Shown here: positions 1 through 13,739 of the stretch, piece by piece | Numbering within the stretch: the stretch's first letter is position 1 | Layout of the letters: each line of letters opens with the position of its first letter | Origin: Mytilisepta virgata | Lineage: Eukaryota; Mollusca; Bivalvia; Mytilida; Mytilidae | Direction of reading: 5' to 3' | DNA: 64,000 bases | NCBI GenBank assembly: GCA_028015205.1 | Contig: CM051517.1 | Location: 43,535,135-43,599,134, forward strand | Position numbers and translations under genes: made by a program | The notes under the pieces: generated by a model | Database searches by the model: none | What the model saw: the letters and a program-made list of their open reading frames with translations, nothing else | What the model was told of the DNA's origin: nothing

Positions 1-479
1 TTTCCACTGATTTTTTTTTATTTGTTACTTTTTAACCAAAAGCTCACAATTTAGGTCCTGATAAAGACAAAAATCCATTATTTAATAGTTTCCACATTAC
101 AAAATGCACAAACCATTTAAGTAGAAATTTGAGCAAGTAATTTTAAAAATTAAAGTGAAAAAATTTATTCAGACCTGTTTTTGAAAAAAAAACTATAAAC
201 ATTTATCACTACTCAAATAAACCTATAGCAGTACTCCAGCTTCCCCACAGGCTTTCATGTGTTAATTTCTATGGAAAATAATTTTATATTCATTTGTGCA
301 CATTGTACCATTCAACAGAAAATTTATGAACCCCTCCAAAAGAAAATGATGGAAGTAAGTGGAAGCACCTGCCTGACCACCCCCCCTTTTTTCCCAGGTT
401 CATTATTTATTCCTAAATATGGGTTGTTTAATGTTTATTGACACATATTTATTATATCATTTGACAATCAAGCGGGAAA
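1..479. other. AT-rich non-coding sequence
   Basis: I see no gene here. The short open frames are AT-rich, lack splice context and resemble no family I know. It is probably flanking sequence upstream of the promoter-like stretch that follows. Confidence 0.4.
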
Positions 480-1050
480 CTTATTTATATTTCCTTTTTT
501 GATCGATCGTTACCTTCATACCTTCTTTGTTTACATTTTATTGACAACGTCGACGTTGATTATCCCCCTTTATCACGTAATTTTCACAGAAAAAGCTCGC
601 TCGAATTGCGTTTCACTCGGTTTTGCGGAGAAATATTTGAACCGTTCGTCAGAAAAGTAACAGCACACCTTTTCCGATTTAAAAATCCCCGTCCCGAGAT
701 CTGACAATGAAGAAATTGTCCTTTTTCTGACCAACGGAGACAAAATCGTCGGCATCAATGCCAACTTTGATTGTAAAATTTTGTAGGAAAAGCACGCTAA
801 AAATATCTGTTTTAAAGTAATATGAAAAGAAAATATTCTCAGAAACCGTTTAATACCACCCCTTATACCCAACTCACACTATACGTCATGTATGGCCAAA
901 AAAACCGGCAGGTGATTGACGTTACAAAAAATGACCCATTTTCAAATGAAAAGTCACGTGACTCTGTAAATAAAAACGACGCCATTATTGACTTGGCGGT
1001 CCGACTGTAACGTCGTAACGACGTCGCGATAAAAATGTTGATTTTTAGTG
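480..1050 (+). promoter_or_regulatory. CpG-rich promoter-like region, candidate for the Ski/Sno-like gene
   Basis: This stretch has many more CpG dinucleotides than the AT-rich DNA on either side. It contains a perfect E-box CACGTG (955-960), a CRE-like TGACGTTA (917-924) and a GACGTC palindrome (1020-1025). A TGAGTCA AP-1-type site lies further on at 1491-1497. The downstream gene on the + strand has a coding start in an exon that begins at a splice acceptor (8314), so an upstream non-coding first exon is expected, and this is the best-looking CpG cluster before it. The assignment to that gene is inference; no TATA box or first-exon donor was placed with confidence. Confidence 0.35.
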
Positions 1051-2434
1051 TTTTTACAGACAGGACCTGTATAGTTGAATGATTTCCACATCAAAAACGA
1101 AGCTGGCGACCCTATGTTTATTTAGTATCATGCCGGCATGAAACAAAAAAGTTGAAAGCAATAACATATCGTTTTTATAGAAAATCCTAGGAATTAGTTT
1201 TTGAGAAATGACGATTTAAAGTGAAATTATTATTTTTTTCGGCAGTTTTTATATGAAATCTACAGTAAAAGTCCTTTATTTCCATGAATTTAAATCAATC
1301 TTACGAAAGAAATATAAAAAAATTTCAGATATTTGGATTTAGTTTCGAATGTTCTAGCTGTATGTAAAATGTCGTGAAAATCAATAATTTAGCGGATTTA
1401 GGTACCCCCTACTTTAATCCTATAATGCAAACTGCACGAGCACAATAACAAAATAAATTTGCGTTTAGACACGAAAGGCGGCGCACTCACTGAGTCATTC
1501 GTAATTATTCGTTTCGTTAAAAATTGAGGTTTCGAAACGATTTTGATGACGAAGGTCAAACCTCGCATTCTTTGTTGAGAGGAGTGTGTGTATATTGTAG
1601 TTCTATAAACAAACTAAATAAAACGTGTTCTCAACTATTAATAAATGGAAAATATATAATAATGTGATACAATAGTAAGTGAATAGTCCTTAGTAAATAT
1701 AAAATAACTAAAAAATGGCAGTAAAATGACAAAATGCCCCAAATATCGTCTGCCAGTGGCGCGTTGCGTACTAACAACAGAATGATTATAATCAACACGG
1801 AAATGGCTTATGCCAATAACGATCAGTTTTAGTTCTGGCTTCTTTGATATTATTTTGCATCATATAAAAATTTCAGTGCATGCTGTATACCGAAACAATA
1901 TGAATACATTTGATATGCATAAAATTACAGCCTGACCTAGTTTCTAAAAATAGACATGAGCTTATATTTGAAGCAACAATTCGATTATTAAACCCAATTT
2001 GCATTGTGACATTAAGTTAATTATGTACCCTAACCAATGAGGGTCTGATTCGTTGGGGGGGGGGGGTGTAACAAGTTACTCCAATATTATGATGTAAAAT
2101 ATTTTGGGTTGGAAATGAGAAATACCAATTTGGCAAAAATGTCTATGTTTTCTTGAAAATATGTTTCTTATACAATATATTTTACACAGTATTACAGTAA
2201 AAAATCATGTGTTTAATTCATTTCTTGCGTGTAAGTAATGATATAAATCAAAATGAATTTAAAAATGTTAACTATCAGCAAAAAAATAACAATTTAACTA
2301 AAACACTAAATCAAAAACTTAGACAATTATGAAACATTATTTTTCTCCAAAATGCATACAATGACAGAAGTTAGTAAACTCTTCTTTTACAGTAAAATCA
2401 AAATTCAATTTAAAATAAAAAAAATGTATGAATA
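1051..2434. other. Non-coding, AT-rich; contains a G12 run
   Basis: Probably first-intron or upstream sequence. The only distinct element is a run of 12 G at 2055-2066. No coding region is supported. Confidence 0.4.
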
Positions 2435-2900
2435 ATTTAAGTTTGAAATAGAAAGAATCTTATAAAAATGAGAATAAGTAATCATGTTTTAGAAATTGAA
2501 AGAGGAAAGGTACAAAAAAATTAAAAGAAATAATAGAATATGCCAAAAATGCAATTTAAATTTAATTGAAGATGAAAACATTTCTTTTTTGTATGTCCAA
2601 TATACATGTATAATACTTATAGACCAGAATTCTTTAATAATGTTTTAACCAAATTACCAGGTATAAATAACTTGTCAACTTCTGAGAAACTGAAAAGTGA
2701 ATACTTTCTCATAATATCTTATGCAGTTTGCAGCTCCATTTATAAAAAAAGTCTCTCGAACTTAGGAAAGTGGACTCTGGAACGGCATAGATTTTGTACA
2801 AGTTTGTGTATAATACATTAATATGACTTTATTCTACTTTGTTTATTATGTTTATCATGTTTATTTTGTTTGCTGGCGACCCCTAGGGGTATAACCATGC
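2435..2900 (+). mobile_element. Degraded 3' end of a LINE retrotransposon (ORF2 C-terminus)
   Basis: Conceptual translation from about 2460 gives a peptide beginning K-M-R-I-S-N-H and continuing E-I-E-R-G, then (from 2535) I-C-Q-K-C-N-L-N-L-I-E-D-E. After a one-base frameshift it continues H-F-F-F-V-C-P-I-Y and ends at the stop at 2819-2821. C-x2-C, then an acidic EDE, then H-F-x3-C-P is the zinc-knuckle-like tail of many animal non-LTR retrotransposon ORF2 proteins. At least two stops and one frameshift make it dead. The 3' tail runs to an AATAAA-like end near 2910. Only the C-terminal end is present, as expected for a 5'-truncated LINE insertion. The clade was not determined. Confidence 0.7.
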
Positions 2901-5900
2901 ATTTCAAATAAAGTTAATTATTTGATGTGTAGGCATAACCTTAGTAGTGATGAAAAGAAAAGAAAAAATGGAATTAGATAGGGGTCAGTTGAGACTTAAG
3001 ATTTTTTTTCAAGCTATCCAGATAATTCTGCATCTATAGCATGAAAAAAGGAAAGATAAAACCATGAATCTTCTGCACAAAAAGGAATAATCATTTGACA
3101 TTACTTGTAAAATAAATTATGATGCATTTCAGCTGCTTTATGTCTATTTAGTGTTTGTTAGAAATGTGGCTTACTGAGAAGAGTACTATTTTATCCAATT
3201 AAAAAACACATGATTTCTAACTGTTTTGATTGATCTCCAATGTTCTTAGGGTTTTACAGTATTTTTCAATACCTACATAGCTAAAACATGGTCATGGTAA
3301 ATATTTCAGCTATTTTTCTTTAAAGCACTTGATTTGCTGTCACTAAATATTGCTGAAAACAGTCATATATTTTTTAAACAGGTTTCACACAAAAATTCCA
3401 TGGTTCAGTGATCACATTTATACTAACGTTGGAGTTCAAGTTTACCTTTAATGAAAAAAGTTTCCTGTTTAACAGAAAATTTACAAGGAAATGAGTATTT
3501 TTATTTTTATTAAAATATGCTTTTCTCTTTATAATACAATGTTTACCTTAGAAATTTTTGAATAGTATCACATTCAACATTTTCTTCACTGTTTTGGATG
3601 TGTCAAAATTCACACAAGCAGACAAAATTTTTGTATAATCATTTTACCTTGAAACTTGCAAGTAAGACCATAGTTGTTTTTTTTCTTTGTTTTGCATCCG
3701 AGTGTGGGTAGGTTTTTTGCCTCATATGGTCTAAAACAAACACCGACATATTTTTCAATCGGTAAAAAAATCTGAAAGTTGTCTCTCCTTAACCGTGTTT
3801 TAGTTTTTTAAATGGCCCAGACCAGATAAGAACTATCACAAATTACTTTTCATTTGAATCTCTTGTTCTTTCTGATGTCACAGATTAACTGTTCAATTGC
3901 AGTTTTACTCTTATGAGGAGTAAATGCCTTGGTTTTTTTTCCTGGCTGGCTGGTAGGTATTCAGAGACTCAGTTGATGCAAAACAAAGAAGAAACAGACA
4001 CAGCCTAAACAGATAGTAACTAAATGAGCTATACAAAGATTTACCATAATAGGCTTTTTTAACAAGCAAAATAAAGTTTGATTTGTTCCAGAATATTAAT
4101 GACACCAATGTAAAACAACACTTCAGTTTTAGTGATTATAAACAAGAATTACTCAACCAGGTTCAAAAAGTATAATAATTAGTTACATTTTGTATTCTCT
4201 AGATAGGGTGTTCTTAAACAACTGCTTTTTTGTTTATAAATGTCTTCAGCTTGTTATTTGATATTATTTGTGAATGTCAGATTAAAGAAATAGATTTGAA
4301 TCTGCTAATCTGTTCACATACATTGTAGATGGTCAGTTAGGTATATAGCATCATCTGGGGCTAAGCATTTGTATCACAGAAAGAACTGATAATTGTTTTC
4401 ACCTATGTAAAATTACGGTCAATTCTCGTTATGTCGAATCCATTGGGACCTGAAAATCTAATTTGATTGAAGCGAAAATTCAAGATAACAGGAAATCTGT
4501 ATAGTTACTGCTGTTGAGGGTCCAAACAGATAATTTGCTTGCTATTTTATTACATCAATATCTTAGGAAATAAAACCAAATTCAGATGAAATTCTGAGAC
4601 TTTGGATGGACAGTTTTATCTCCCATTGCACATTTTCTATATTCAGTAGCATGTTGTTTTAATGTGACTTATCGCATACCTATCTCACCAGTACAGATGA
4701 CATTGACGTTTACCCCATACCTACTTTCATTTATGGATGTATATGTGTGTATTTCCTTTTAGTGTGTGTGTAAATACAATTTTTAAGTAAATATACATGT
4801 GTAGATGCTACATTTGTAGATTGAAGTTTCATACATATACCTTAAGTTAAAATATTTGGTGTCACTTATTAAATAAATTACAGACAAAAAATGAAAATTT
4901 TGAAACTTAAGAAGTAATCACGTTTATGAAGTGATATGATAAAATTCATACCCCAAATGCAGTTAAAAGGACTTGACTAAAGTAAGAATTGGCCTCTTGC
5001 AGAAATTAGAAAATATTGAAACCTTATGGCTTATTATTAATATTGCAAATAGATCCATTAACTATATACATGTGCAAAAATTCTGTAAAAAAAAAAACTG
5101 AATATTTAAACCAGATATAAATATGGACCCAAGAAGAAAGAATTGAAGATACTTATTTAACACCGGATATTTAGGCCAACATTAAAATATTTTCTGTTTC
5201 CCCTTTTCCCACCCTACCCTCAGGGTAGTGGGTTGGTAGGTAGGTAAAAATTTTTGTTTTTGTTTGAGGGGATGGGGTATTCAAATAATAAGATCCTCCA
5301 CAAACCACACACCATTTGGAGTCCATTTTAATTTTAAACCTGTCGTTATAGTTTGCAATAATGAAATGGTCAGAAGAATTTAAGAACCGATATCGGGACG
5401 AACGTATTTTCAATATGGAATTTATACGAAAACCGTTAAAAAAAAATTTCTTCATCTGGGTCTGAAAAATCTTTTTGAGTTTTATTTTTGGCCTTCACAT
5501 TTTTTGACAGCTTTGTTATAACCTCTGAACCAATATGACTAAATCAAAATTAAGCCTTATTCAGTAATGTTGAATTTCAACAGGTGCGAGTAAAAAATTG
5601 AATTCCAGTCACATTAAAGTACTGGTATGACAAAATAACCTGAACTCCTTTACCAAAATAAATGTATTATATTTTTTTTATGATAAACATATTTTTTAAT
5701 CTTGATAAGATCCTAAATTTCATTTGGAATTCCTCAATGCTACAAATTCAATTTCAGCTGAAATTCCTCCCTTTTCATTGATTTATGTGCTAGAAAACCT
5801 GAGAAATTTACAGAATCATGTAATAAATAAACTGAAATGGAAATAAAATATTTTTTAGGCTTAATATCTAAAACAGTGGCACACATAACCTGTTGTAAAA

Positions 5901-7379
5901 GAGAAATGTATGAAGTTATCCCATGATCACAGTTTAGAGCTGTACATGTGTCTCTGGTTATTGATCATTTTCGGTTTTGCCACTGGCAGTTTCCACGTTT
6001 AAAATTTTTACAACTTTATAATTTCATCTCTGTATTATTCAGTCAGAAATTATCACTGATTTGTTGGTTTTTTTCAGCTGTCTGACATTTTAAAAATTCT
6101 TTTGAACAAGTCTAGCTTAAATTTATATATTGGGTTTGTTTTGCTTATCCACCAGCTTAAAAATGAGCTATACAAGCTATTTGACAATTCCAATTATAAT
6201 GGTAGAAAAATGAAAAAGGCCTGATCTATACAATTAGATGATGTGAAGAAAAAGTATTTTATATGGTCTACATATCACATTAACATTTTTATTTTGATAA
6301 AAAAAATTTCAGGCAGTGGTGACTTTAAACATTAGTTTTACCAATAAGTAATTTCTGAAGTGGAAGGGTGTGACCAAAAATAGACTTTGAACCTTGAAAA
6401 TTATTTACCCATATCTAATAGGCAGCATGTTTGCCTCCAGGTTCAACTATTTAAGCTGTAGAAGTAGTACATTGAATAGAGGAAACTTGAGGGTAATTCG
6501 ATAAAAAGATTTCTAATTAGTTCGAGTGTCTCCAGAAAATTAATGTTTATCAGATAAATCAGAGGATACAAAATGAATAACAAAATTAACAGGAAATAGA
6601 TGTTTAGAAGACTCTATCCTGGATATTGTTTTACTCAATTTACCACACATTTAATATAGGGAAATTTGAATTCTAATGTAAAATATTATAAAAGCAATAC
6701 ATGTATTTTTATTATGACAATATAAAAATTATTTATATATACTGGAAAACCAGAACGTTTTGTACCTAATAATGTTAGTTACTGTTTACTTTTCTATAAT
6801 AAAATTTGACAATACTGTTATTTAAACATGTTAAACCAAAAATATTTAACCATGAAATAAATTGATACACAGGATATGATTAATCCAGACAGTTTTATGA
6901 AAGGGGATGTTCACACAAAATTTATAAACACTTTAATTTTTTCATTGTTCATAAAAAGTCTCACAAAAGAGGGTGGGGTTGGAATCCTCTCTATCAACCA
7001 CTGTTTCTTATTGAACATAACTGGTTTTAAGAATAATCTGGAATGTATAACCTCAAGTCAGAAAATAATTGATCATCATACATGAATTAACACTGTCTTG
7101 TAAGAGGGTTATTCATGAAAGTTTATATTTTGTATGTTGATAAAATCTATGTTTTTTGCAGGTGTATTCAGCAGATACAAAGATAGCTAAAAAATTTGTT
7201 TATAAATTGGTATCAAAGACTTTTATTTTTACCACTGAGTTGGTAATGCTACTTTTGGACTCCCAAGCTCAGTTGCTAGTATTTTAATACTAGAATACTA
7301 GTCCAAAATTGATACTTGAAATATACTGTTACAAAATTGTGAAATATGTGAAAAGTAAGGAGTATGTATCTCTGTCTGT
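2901..7379. other. Long non-coding stretch
   Basis: AT-rich sequence without an exon I can support, probably intronic if the promoter-like region near 0.5-1 kb belongs to the gene starting at 8350. The short open frames on both strands have no recognisable domains and end in simple AT-rich sequence. No strong hairpins or tandem arrays were noticed. Confidence 0.35.
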
Positions 7380-7560
7380 CCTTAGATGGTTTTGTCTTTA
7401 CCCCTTTTAGTCATTTTGGCTTTTTGAATTTGCTCTTCAACTTTTTGGATTTTTATTTTAGTTTTCAACATTTTAGGCCTTGAGCACAACTGATAAGTTG
7501 TATATTGACCAAATATGCACATTTTGTACATCAAACTTTTATTATGTACATGCAGTCTAC
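7380..7560 (+). repeat. Degenerate hammerhead-ribozyme-bearing mussel repeat
   Basis: At 7490-7496 the sequence reads CTGATAA, one base from the invariant hammerhead core CTGATGA. It is followed by a candidate stem II (GT...GAC) and then CAAAT where an active ribozyme has GAAAC. The context ('gagc' before the core, a run of text ending in 'gtaca' after it) resembles a dispersed repeat that I recall as common in mussel genomes and that carries an intact type of this motif. Both core changes predict no cleavage. The family match rests on recall and needs alignment. Confidence 0.4.
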
Positions 7561-8314
7561 TGGTTATTTTCTAGAAACCAGGCAGAAAATGTTGATTTAT
7601 TCATATCTATTATTTTTATTGGAATCACAGGAATTATACATAAATCTGATAAATGATTAATGAATAAATTGTACTTGACTAATGACAAATTACATATTTA
7701 TAATTTTCTTAACCAAACCAATAACATGATTTGCTGGAACTATCAAATTTCGTGCAATTCTTTGTGGATCTTGTTGAGCGTATCTTGTCTTCTTTTTAAA
7801 TTAAAGAGAAAAGAGCTGGAAGAAGCATAGAACACTTTTTTTTCTTATTTATTCATGGCATCGCAAAAATAAATTTTGCACCAGAATTTACTTGTATGTT
7901 TAAAATGTAAGAGAGTTATTGCCCTTTGCATATAGAATTGTCAAATACATTTTGTAGTAATTAAAATCAAGACAGCAACATGTTATGAATTATTAAATAA
8001 TTTTGTATAATTAATGCATCAAGAACAGACAAAAGTTGGTTTGAAAATTGAATTTTATGTTCTATCCATGTATTTGTTTAATGGGTAACTGAATTGAGCT
8101 GAATGTTTATATCATAGCTTGAGTCCTTATAAGAAGTTTGTGACTGTTTCAAAATATATCTCATTTAAAGAAAAAAAACATGCCCATCCTCTAATTTATT
8201 TTTTTTTTAAATAGAAAAAAATCCATTAACTGTAAGAAGATTCTTTGTTCTAAGATTTCGTAATATTTTCCATTTTTAGTTTCATATTATAGAATAAATA
8301 TTGTTTATTTGTAG
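7561..8314. other. Intron end upstream of the first coding exon
   Basis: AT-rich sequence ending in a pyrimidine-rich tract and acceptor AG at 8313-8314. No gene is seen in it. Confidence 0.45.
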
Positions 8315-8349
8315 GGCTAGCATGTGGAGATGTCAGCTGATTTCCCAGC

Positions 8350-10975
8350 ATGCAGCACTGTAAACAAAATGATTTTAATCCACTCGACATCTTGGCCACA
8401 GCTGCTGCATTGAAACAAACAGATAAACCTGAACAGCATACAAAACAAAAAATTGTGATTGTGAGACCAAAAGATGGGGTAAAGATAATACCAGTTAATC
8501 AAAGTGAAGGACCATCTACATCAACAGATGACAAAAAATCAAATAAAAAACCTTTGGGATTGATAAAAACTACAAGTTATGTAGAAGATGGGGTTAAGAA
8601 GGTTAAGCTGACTATAAGCTCTGAACTAGAGAAAATGCTTAATGAACATAATTATGGAAGTATACAAAAATTAAACACAGGAAACAAATCAATAATAAAA
8701 TTGCCAGATGTTTTGTCCTTAGGCAAAGATAAGAAAGTTATTGTAAAGGTGGTAGACAAATCAGGTGATCATGTTCCGCAAGACGGGATATTGACAGCTA
8801 TAAATATTAGTGACAAAATTAGCCAAGGGGAAACAACGCCAACTGAAGAAAAACAAAGTGAGGCACTTGAATTAAAGTGCAACAATGAAATATTTGAAGG
8901 CATGGAAGAGGATTCATTGAAACCAGTAAAAAATTCCAAAGAGGAGGATAATCCACAGTCAACTGATTCACAAGAAAATTTGAAAGAAAACAATAGTATT
9001 GATCAATCAGAGGATTTACAGGAAAATTTATGCCAAAATCCTGAATCAAGTCCTAGTTATAAAATACCAGATTGCAAACCAGTTGAAATTGATGATTTTG
9101 ATGTTTGTAGTGAAAGACTAGATTCTGATATCAGGTCACCTGTATACGAGGATATTGATTTTCATGAATCACATAAAACTCCACCCAGTGATAAGACTGC
9201 ATTACTGTGTGATCAATACAATGATCAGTCTTTAAATATAAAGTGTTCGATTGATGATGATGATGCTAATAATAAAGATGGAATATTGACATCAGAAGAA
9301 AATTCAATATCTGCCCAGACGGATAAACAGAATAAAGTATTGGAGAAAGATATAGAAAATCAATATGGTGATAATGATATACTACCTGGTAAAATAGACA
9401 CAGGTGCTAATAACACAGACAGATGTGACATGGGGAAGTCGCAAGCTCTGGATAGAATTAATCCATCATCTATTGAGGAAAACAGTAGTACTGTACAAAA
9501 TATTTCTGAGGAAAAACCATCTGTAGATAATAATTCCATTCACAGATTTTCAATGATAGATCATGAGTATGCAGAGAAGTACTGTGATGATTCATCGGAT
9601 GGAAGAAATGACAGTCTTTCTGATGTACCTTTAAATAGTGATTTTTCACAAGATAGTGGATTCAGTGACTCGGGACTTTCACCTGACGGACTTGAATCAA
9701 GAACATTTAGAAGAGATAGTCCATCTTTGATACCAGTAAAATCTGAAATGTTACCGTCGTTTGATTTGAGTGATGTAAATAAAGCAAGAGATGCAATAGT
9801 GGCTTTAGTGAATTCAAAAGTGTCCCCAGTATCTCCTCAAGATGGAATTTCTCAGACTAGTACCACTAGAACATCTCCAAAAGTTGGAAAATTTTCCATT
9901 GGAACATTTGCATCTGTGTGTAACTCAACACTTGGCTTGCAGTCACCAGAAAAAAGCCAAATTGCCTATGGACAAAGGATTGCCACATCTCTGTTATCTA
10001 ACAATATTATTCACCAAAACAAACGAGAAAGTCCAGTGACTTGTACATTACCTCAAAGTGACCTCATTGATCATATTGAACATGATCATGATTACAGTCT
10101 TCCTTACAATTCAAGACCCAGCAACATCCCGTTCTCAGTTCAAAAGGTGAATAAAGAAAGTACAAGCAAAAGTAAAAATAAGGAAAAGAAAATTGATGGA
10201 AATGAGAAGAGAACAAAGCGCTCAAATAGTGCTGAGGAAGTGAAAGAAGATAAACTGTTTGATATGATCACCTGTGAAGGGGAGAGAAAAGGTAGTAAAA
10301 ATGATAAATTAGCCGACTTTCTTAAAGCTGGAACATCTGATTCCAAACTGAAGATTCAGGGGAGTTACAAAGATGATTTTGTATACTTTCTGAACACAAA
10401 ATTCCGCAGTAGACGGAGAGCTAGTCAGGACATTCCACATCCAAAACCAATGGATAAAATTATTGTTCCTCTCCCTAAACCAGGTGACATAATTGTCCCT
10501 CATTTGACAAATGAGGACTTGGAGGCTATTAAACTAGGAAAGCACAGCAGATTGTCTGGTAATCAACATACCTCAGTATCATTAACAGGGGTACAACAGT
10601 CAATATCTTCAGCAGCTAATTCAACTCCAAAAAGTCAGAATAATAACTCAGTGCTAGATATGGAAAGTCGAATTATCAATACAATTCTGAGTATGGAAAA
10701 TGAACCTTGTGCAGATACCTGTACAAGTACAGCTAGCACTGATTCTGGATTATATGCTGGAAATGAGAGTTTTGGTATAAATTTCTCTGATCAACTTACT
10801 CCAGAACAAATGGAAATATTGTATAGTGCAGTAGATCAAGTGCAAAGTATTGACAGTAAGTCCAGCATAAGCAGTGATAAGTCAGAAAGCTCACTTGAAA
10901 CAGAGGAAGAAGATATAAATAAGCAAGGAATATCATCAGACTTGTCAAAGGAATCTTCTAGGGATAAACAAGCAG
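8350..10975 (+). CDS. Ski/Sno-family-like nuclear protein, coding exon 1 (residues 1-876)
   Basis: The first of three coding exons of one gene. The exon opens after an acceptor at 8313-8314. The ATG at 8350 follows an in-frame TGA at 8338, so it is the first possible start. It encodes a long hydrophilic, mostly disordered region rich in Ser, Asp, Glu, Asn and Lys, with a short hydrophobic N-terminal stretch N-P-L-D-I-L-A-T-A-A-A-L-K. A denser block near residues 665-740 is basic (KFRSRRR) and then has proline-spaced I-I-V-P motifs, suggesting a conserved nuclear interaction segment. The exon ends CAG before a GT donor at 10976-10977, leaving one base of a split Gly codon (876) that joins exon 2 in frame. 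There is no membrane segment. The function of this long N-terminal part is unknown to me; the family call rests on exons 2 and 3. Confidence 0.8.
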
Positions 10976-11680
10976 GTAAAAGATAATTTCTTCTGTTTTG
11001 ATATTTATTTTTTAGTCCTTCATGTATAACATATATTTGAAGATAATATGCAACCATGACTTTTTTAGAATTTTCATGTAGGTGTTAAATATTTTCCCAT
11101 AAAATTTCCCTTTTGAGCATACAGTGAGAAATATAAACAAATACATGTACCGGTATACCTACCCATGTTAAAATAAGCGTAGAGCATGGCATCACAAAAA
11201 GTTCTTGATATGTTGAGGAACAACCATTTGTTTTTAAGGGGTAGAGGTGGGCAAAGAATTAGAATTAACAGTATTGACTAACTTTGATTTTAAGAATTTT
11301 TCCATAATTTTAGTGTCTCCCTCAATTTGAATTGTCTTATCACATGGCTGTCAGATGCTACATTTGTATTAGTCCAGTTGTTACTAAAACAAACCTATTT
11401 TATTTTAATCAATCATGTATTCCAGGGAAACATAAAATTTTCTATGTAAAAGGGATTGTGAGATTTTCTTCATTTGAGTACATGAATGTACACAATGTAG
11501 TACATCCCTGGGTTGCATGAAATGTGCACAAAGTGAAAGAAAAATTTTTAAATAATGGTTTTACAAATTTAAGGATACATGTAGCTTTGAGCTAGTCATG
11601 TCATATTTTAAAATAATGCATTTAATTATTTTTCTAAAAGAAATTTCCCATTCTTTGCCATACTTGTGTCACTTGTGAAC

Positions 11681-11717
<37 letters not shown>

Positions 11718-12506
11718 TGCAAATAAGGGTAAAATTTTTGTTTTCATTGACAACTTGACAAATAATGGATTTGAAACAGGGAATTTATATTTGAATTTAG
11801 ACAATTTTGAAATCTAGAATATTAAGTAATCATATACATTGTACATGTAATTCTCAAACTAACATGACTAAAGGAGGGTTATTCATTCATGCCTGGCTAA
11901 GGGGTTAGTTAGTTTTATACACTGGATGTACTTCTATACTAACTAATGAAGACCCTTATCCATGCATGCATGGTTAACCCTATTTGGTTAGTTTATAGGC
12001 CAGAAACCAATATGAATTTCTGTTTTTCAAAATTATTCCAGTTTCTTTTAATTTCCTGTTTTGAAAAGACTTCCATTTAAACTCCCCTGAATTACGGAAT
12101 CTGTGAAGATAAAGGGGGATTCAAATGGACGTTTTATTAATTTTAAAATCAACCAAGGAAAAATGCATAAACTGTATATTATATTTATATTGTTACATTG
12201 TATTTTAGCATTTAAACATTCAAAATGCCAAAAATACATTCATTTCACTAAAATTGGACAGGTGATACAGATATTAGGTTATTTTGACAAAGGTTGCATG
12301 CGCAAGCATTCAAAAACTTCTTAGGGCATGGGTGCTTTGAAAAATTTCTTGGGGTCCAAGAATATTACCTGTCCATTCTCCCTTCCTCCCCCCTTCCCCC
12401 CAAAAGGGGGTTACTCCCACATAAGCTGCACAGAAATGGATACAACTAAATTCTGCCATAGATTAGATTTTTCTTTATACTAAATATTTGTTTATTTTTT
12501 TTGTAG
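10976..12506 (+). other. Intron 1 of the Ski/Sno-like gene
   Basis: A GT-AG intron of 1,531 bp with a pyrimidine-rich acceptor tract before AG 12505-12506. It contains an A31 tract (11685-11715), a small hairpin with 9-base arms TTAGTTAGT/ACTAACTAA near 11914-11946, and a CCATGCATGCATGG palindrome near 11960. No coding sequence was seen. Confidence 0.75.
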
Positions 12507-13065
12507 GGTCTGACAAGGCCGCACAGGAAATCCACACTAAAGACTCTTTAAACACACATTCTGTTAATACCCCAAAATCTAAAATATCTGGTAGTTCTGA
12601 ACAGTTGAATATATTTAACACTGATATATTCCCGCAGTCTAATGAAGAGAGTAAAAATAATTCATCTGAAGCTGCCGATGATAGTGCTCCATGGATTGTA
12701 ACTGTTAGCATGTACTGGAATGATTTGCCAGCCATAATGATAGACAATTTACCATATTTACGCTTGGTAGACATACATAAACAAATTTTACCAGCAAAAG
12801 ATACTGGTATATTAAAGAAAAGATGCCAACTTTTGGGAATAAATGTTAAAAATTGCACAGAAATGCAGAGATATTTCTTGGTTCAGTATGGTAAAGCATT
12901 TAATTCTAAAAGTAATTTGATAATTGGCAAACAAAATGCAGAATTTTTAATTGGATATTATGTGAATCCTGTTACAAAATTACCCAGACCAGAGGATCAC
13001 CAGGTGAAACCTAAGATTACAAAAATATCTAAGCCGAGATCAAGACCCCCAAGCAGAGCTGAAAG
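12507..13065 (+). CDS. Ski/Sno-family-like protein, coding exon 2 (Ski/Sno/Dac-like domain)
   Basis: Joins exon 1 in phase: one base (G 10975) plus GG gives Gly876, then Ser877. After an acidic, Ser-rich linker, residues about 939-1029 alternate hydrophobic strands and helices in a pattern like the Ski/Sno/Dac homology domain: a V-S-M-Y start, a middle segment L-R-L-V-D-I-H-K-Q-I-L, a basic turn K-K-R-C followed by L-G-I, a segment around C-T-E-M-Q-R-Y, and an I-I-G-K-x-N-A-E-F-L end. In known family members this domain binds transcription partners in the nucleus. The match is by pattern, not by alignment, and the domain is clearly divergent. The exon ends at 13065 before GT 13066-13067, leaving two bases (AG) of a split Ser codon. 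Confidence 0.75.
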
Positions 13066-13739
13066 GTATATAAAGTTTAGTTTGTTCTGTTACTGAATTC
13101 AGACATAAAAATTTGTGTAAATGAAAGGATATGTTGTATGCAACAATGACACAATATCCAGTTTGATTTGGAAAGAATAAGAAGAATAATAACTGGTACC
13201 AAAGGAGTTGTAATCTGATCTCCAAAGAAAAAGTATTTCCTTTGTAAACATGAAGAATAAAAGTGTGTAAAACAATTTGTCTGAAGCTGCTTATGATACC
13301 AGTCATAATGATAGATAATTATATTTTATTATAATTTACCGTATTTATGCTTAATAATAAGCTACTTTGTTTACCGGTCCATGTCAAAAGAAGATTAAAT
13401 TTCTAATGTATTGTGAAAAGATTTTTAGAATGAATTTGTAGAAACTGCTTACGTGGCTAATATGCAAAAAAATTGTTTGATTATTATTTATCTGCTATAT
13501 AGCCGAAATTTAAAAAATTCCTATCAATTAAAATCAGATATCTTGACCAAAGACAAAAACAAGAAACCCTATTTAATCAAAGGACACAATTAGAAGACAC
13601 AAAATTGGTCTCTATTTCTGGACATGACCAGAGAAATTATTTGTCCGGTCATAAAAAGGGTCAAACAGACGTCCAAAATTTCTATTTTTTAATAAAAAGA
13701 TGTACTGAAAATTCGCGACGACAAAATTCAGGTCAATTC

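Noticed and set aside
4410..4510. Possible dispersed repeat around 'attctcgttatgtcgaatcc'.
   Set aside because: It seemed familiar but no second copy or boundary was found in this window.
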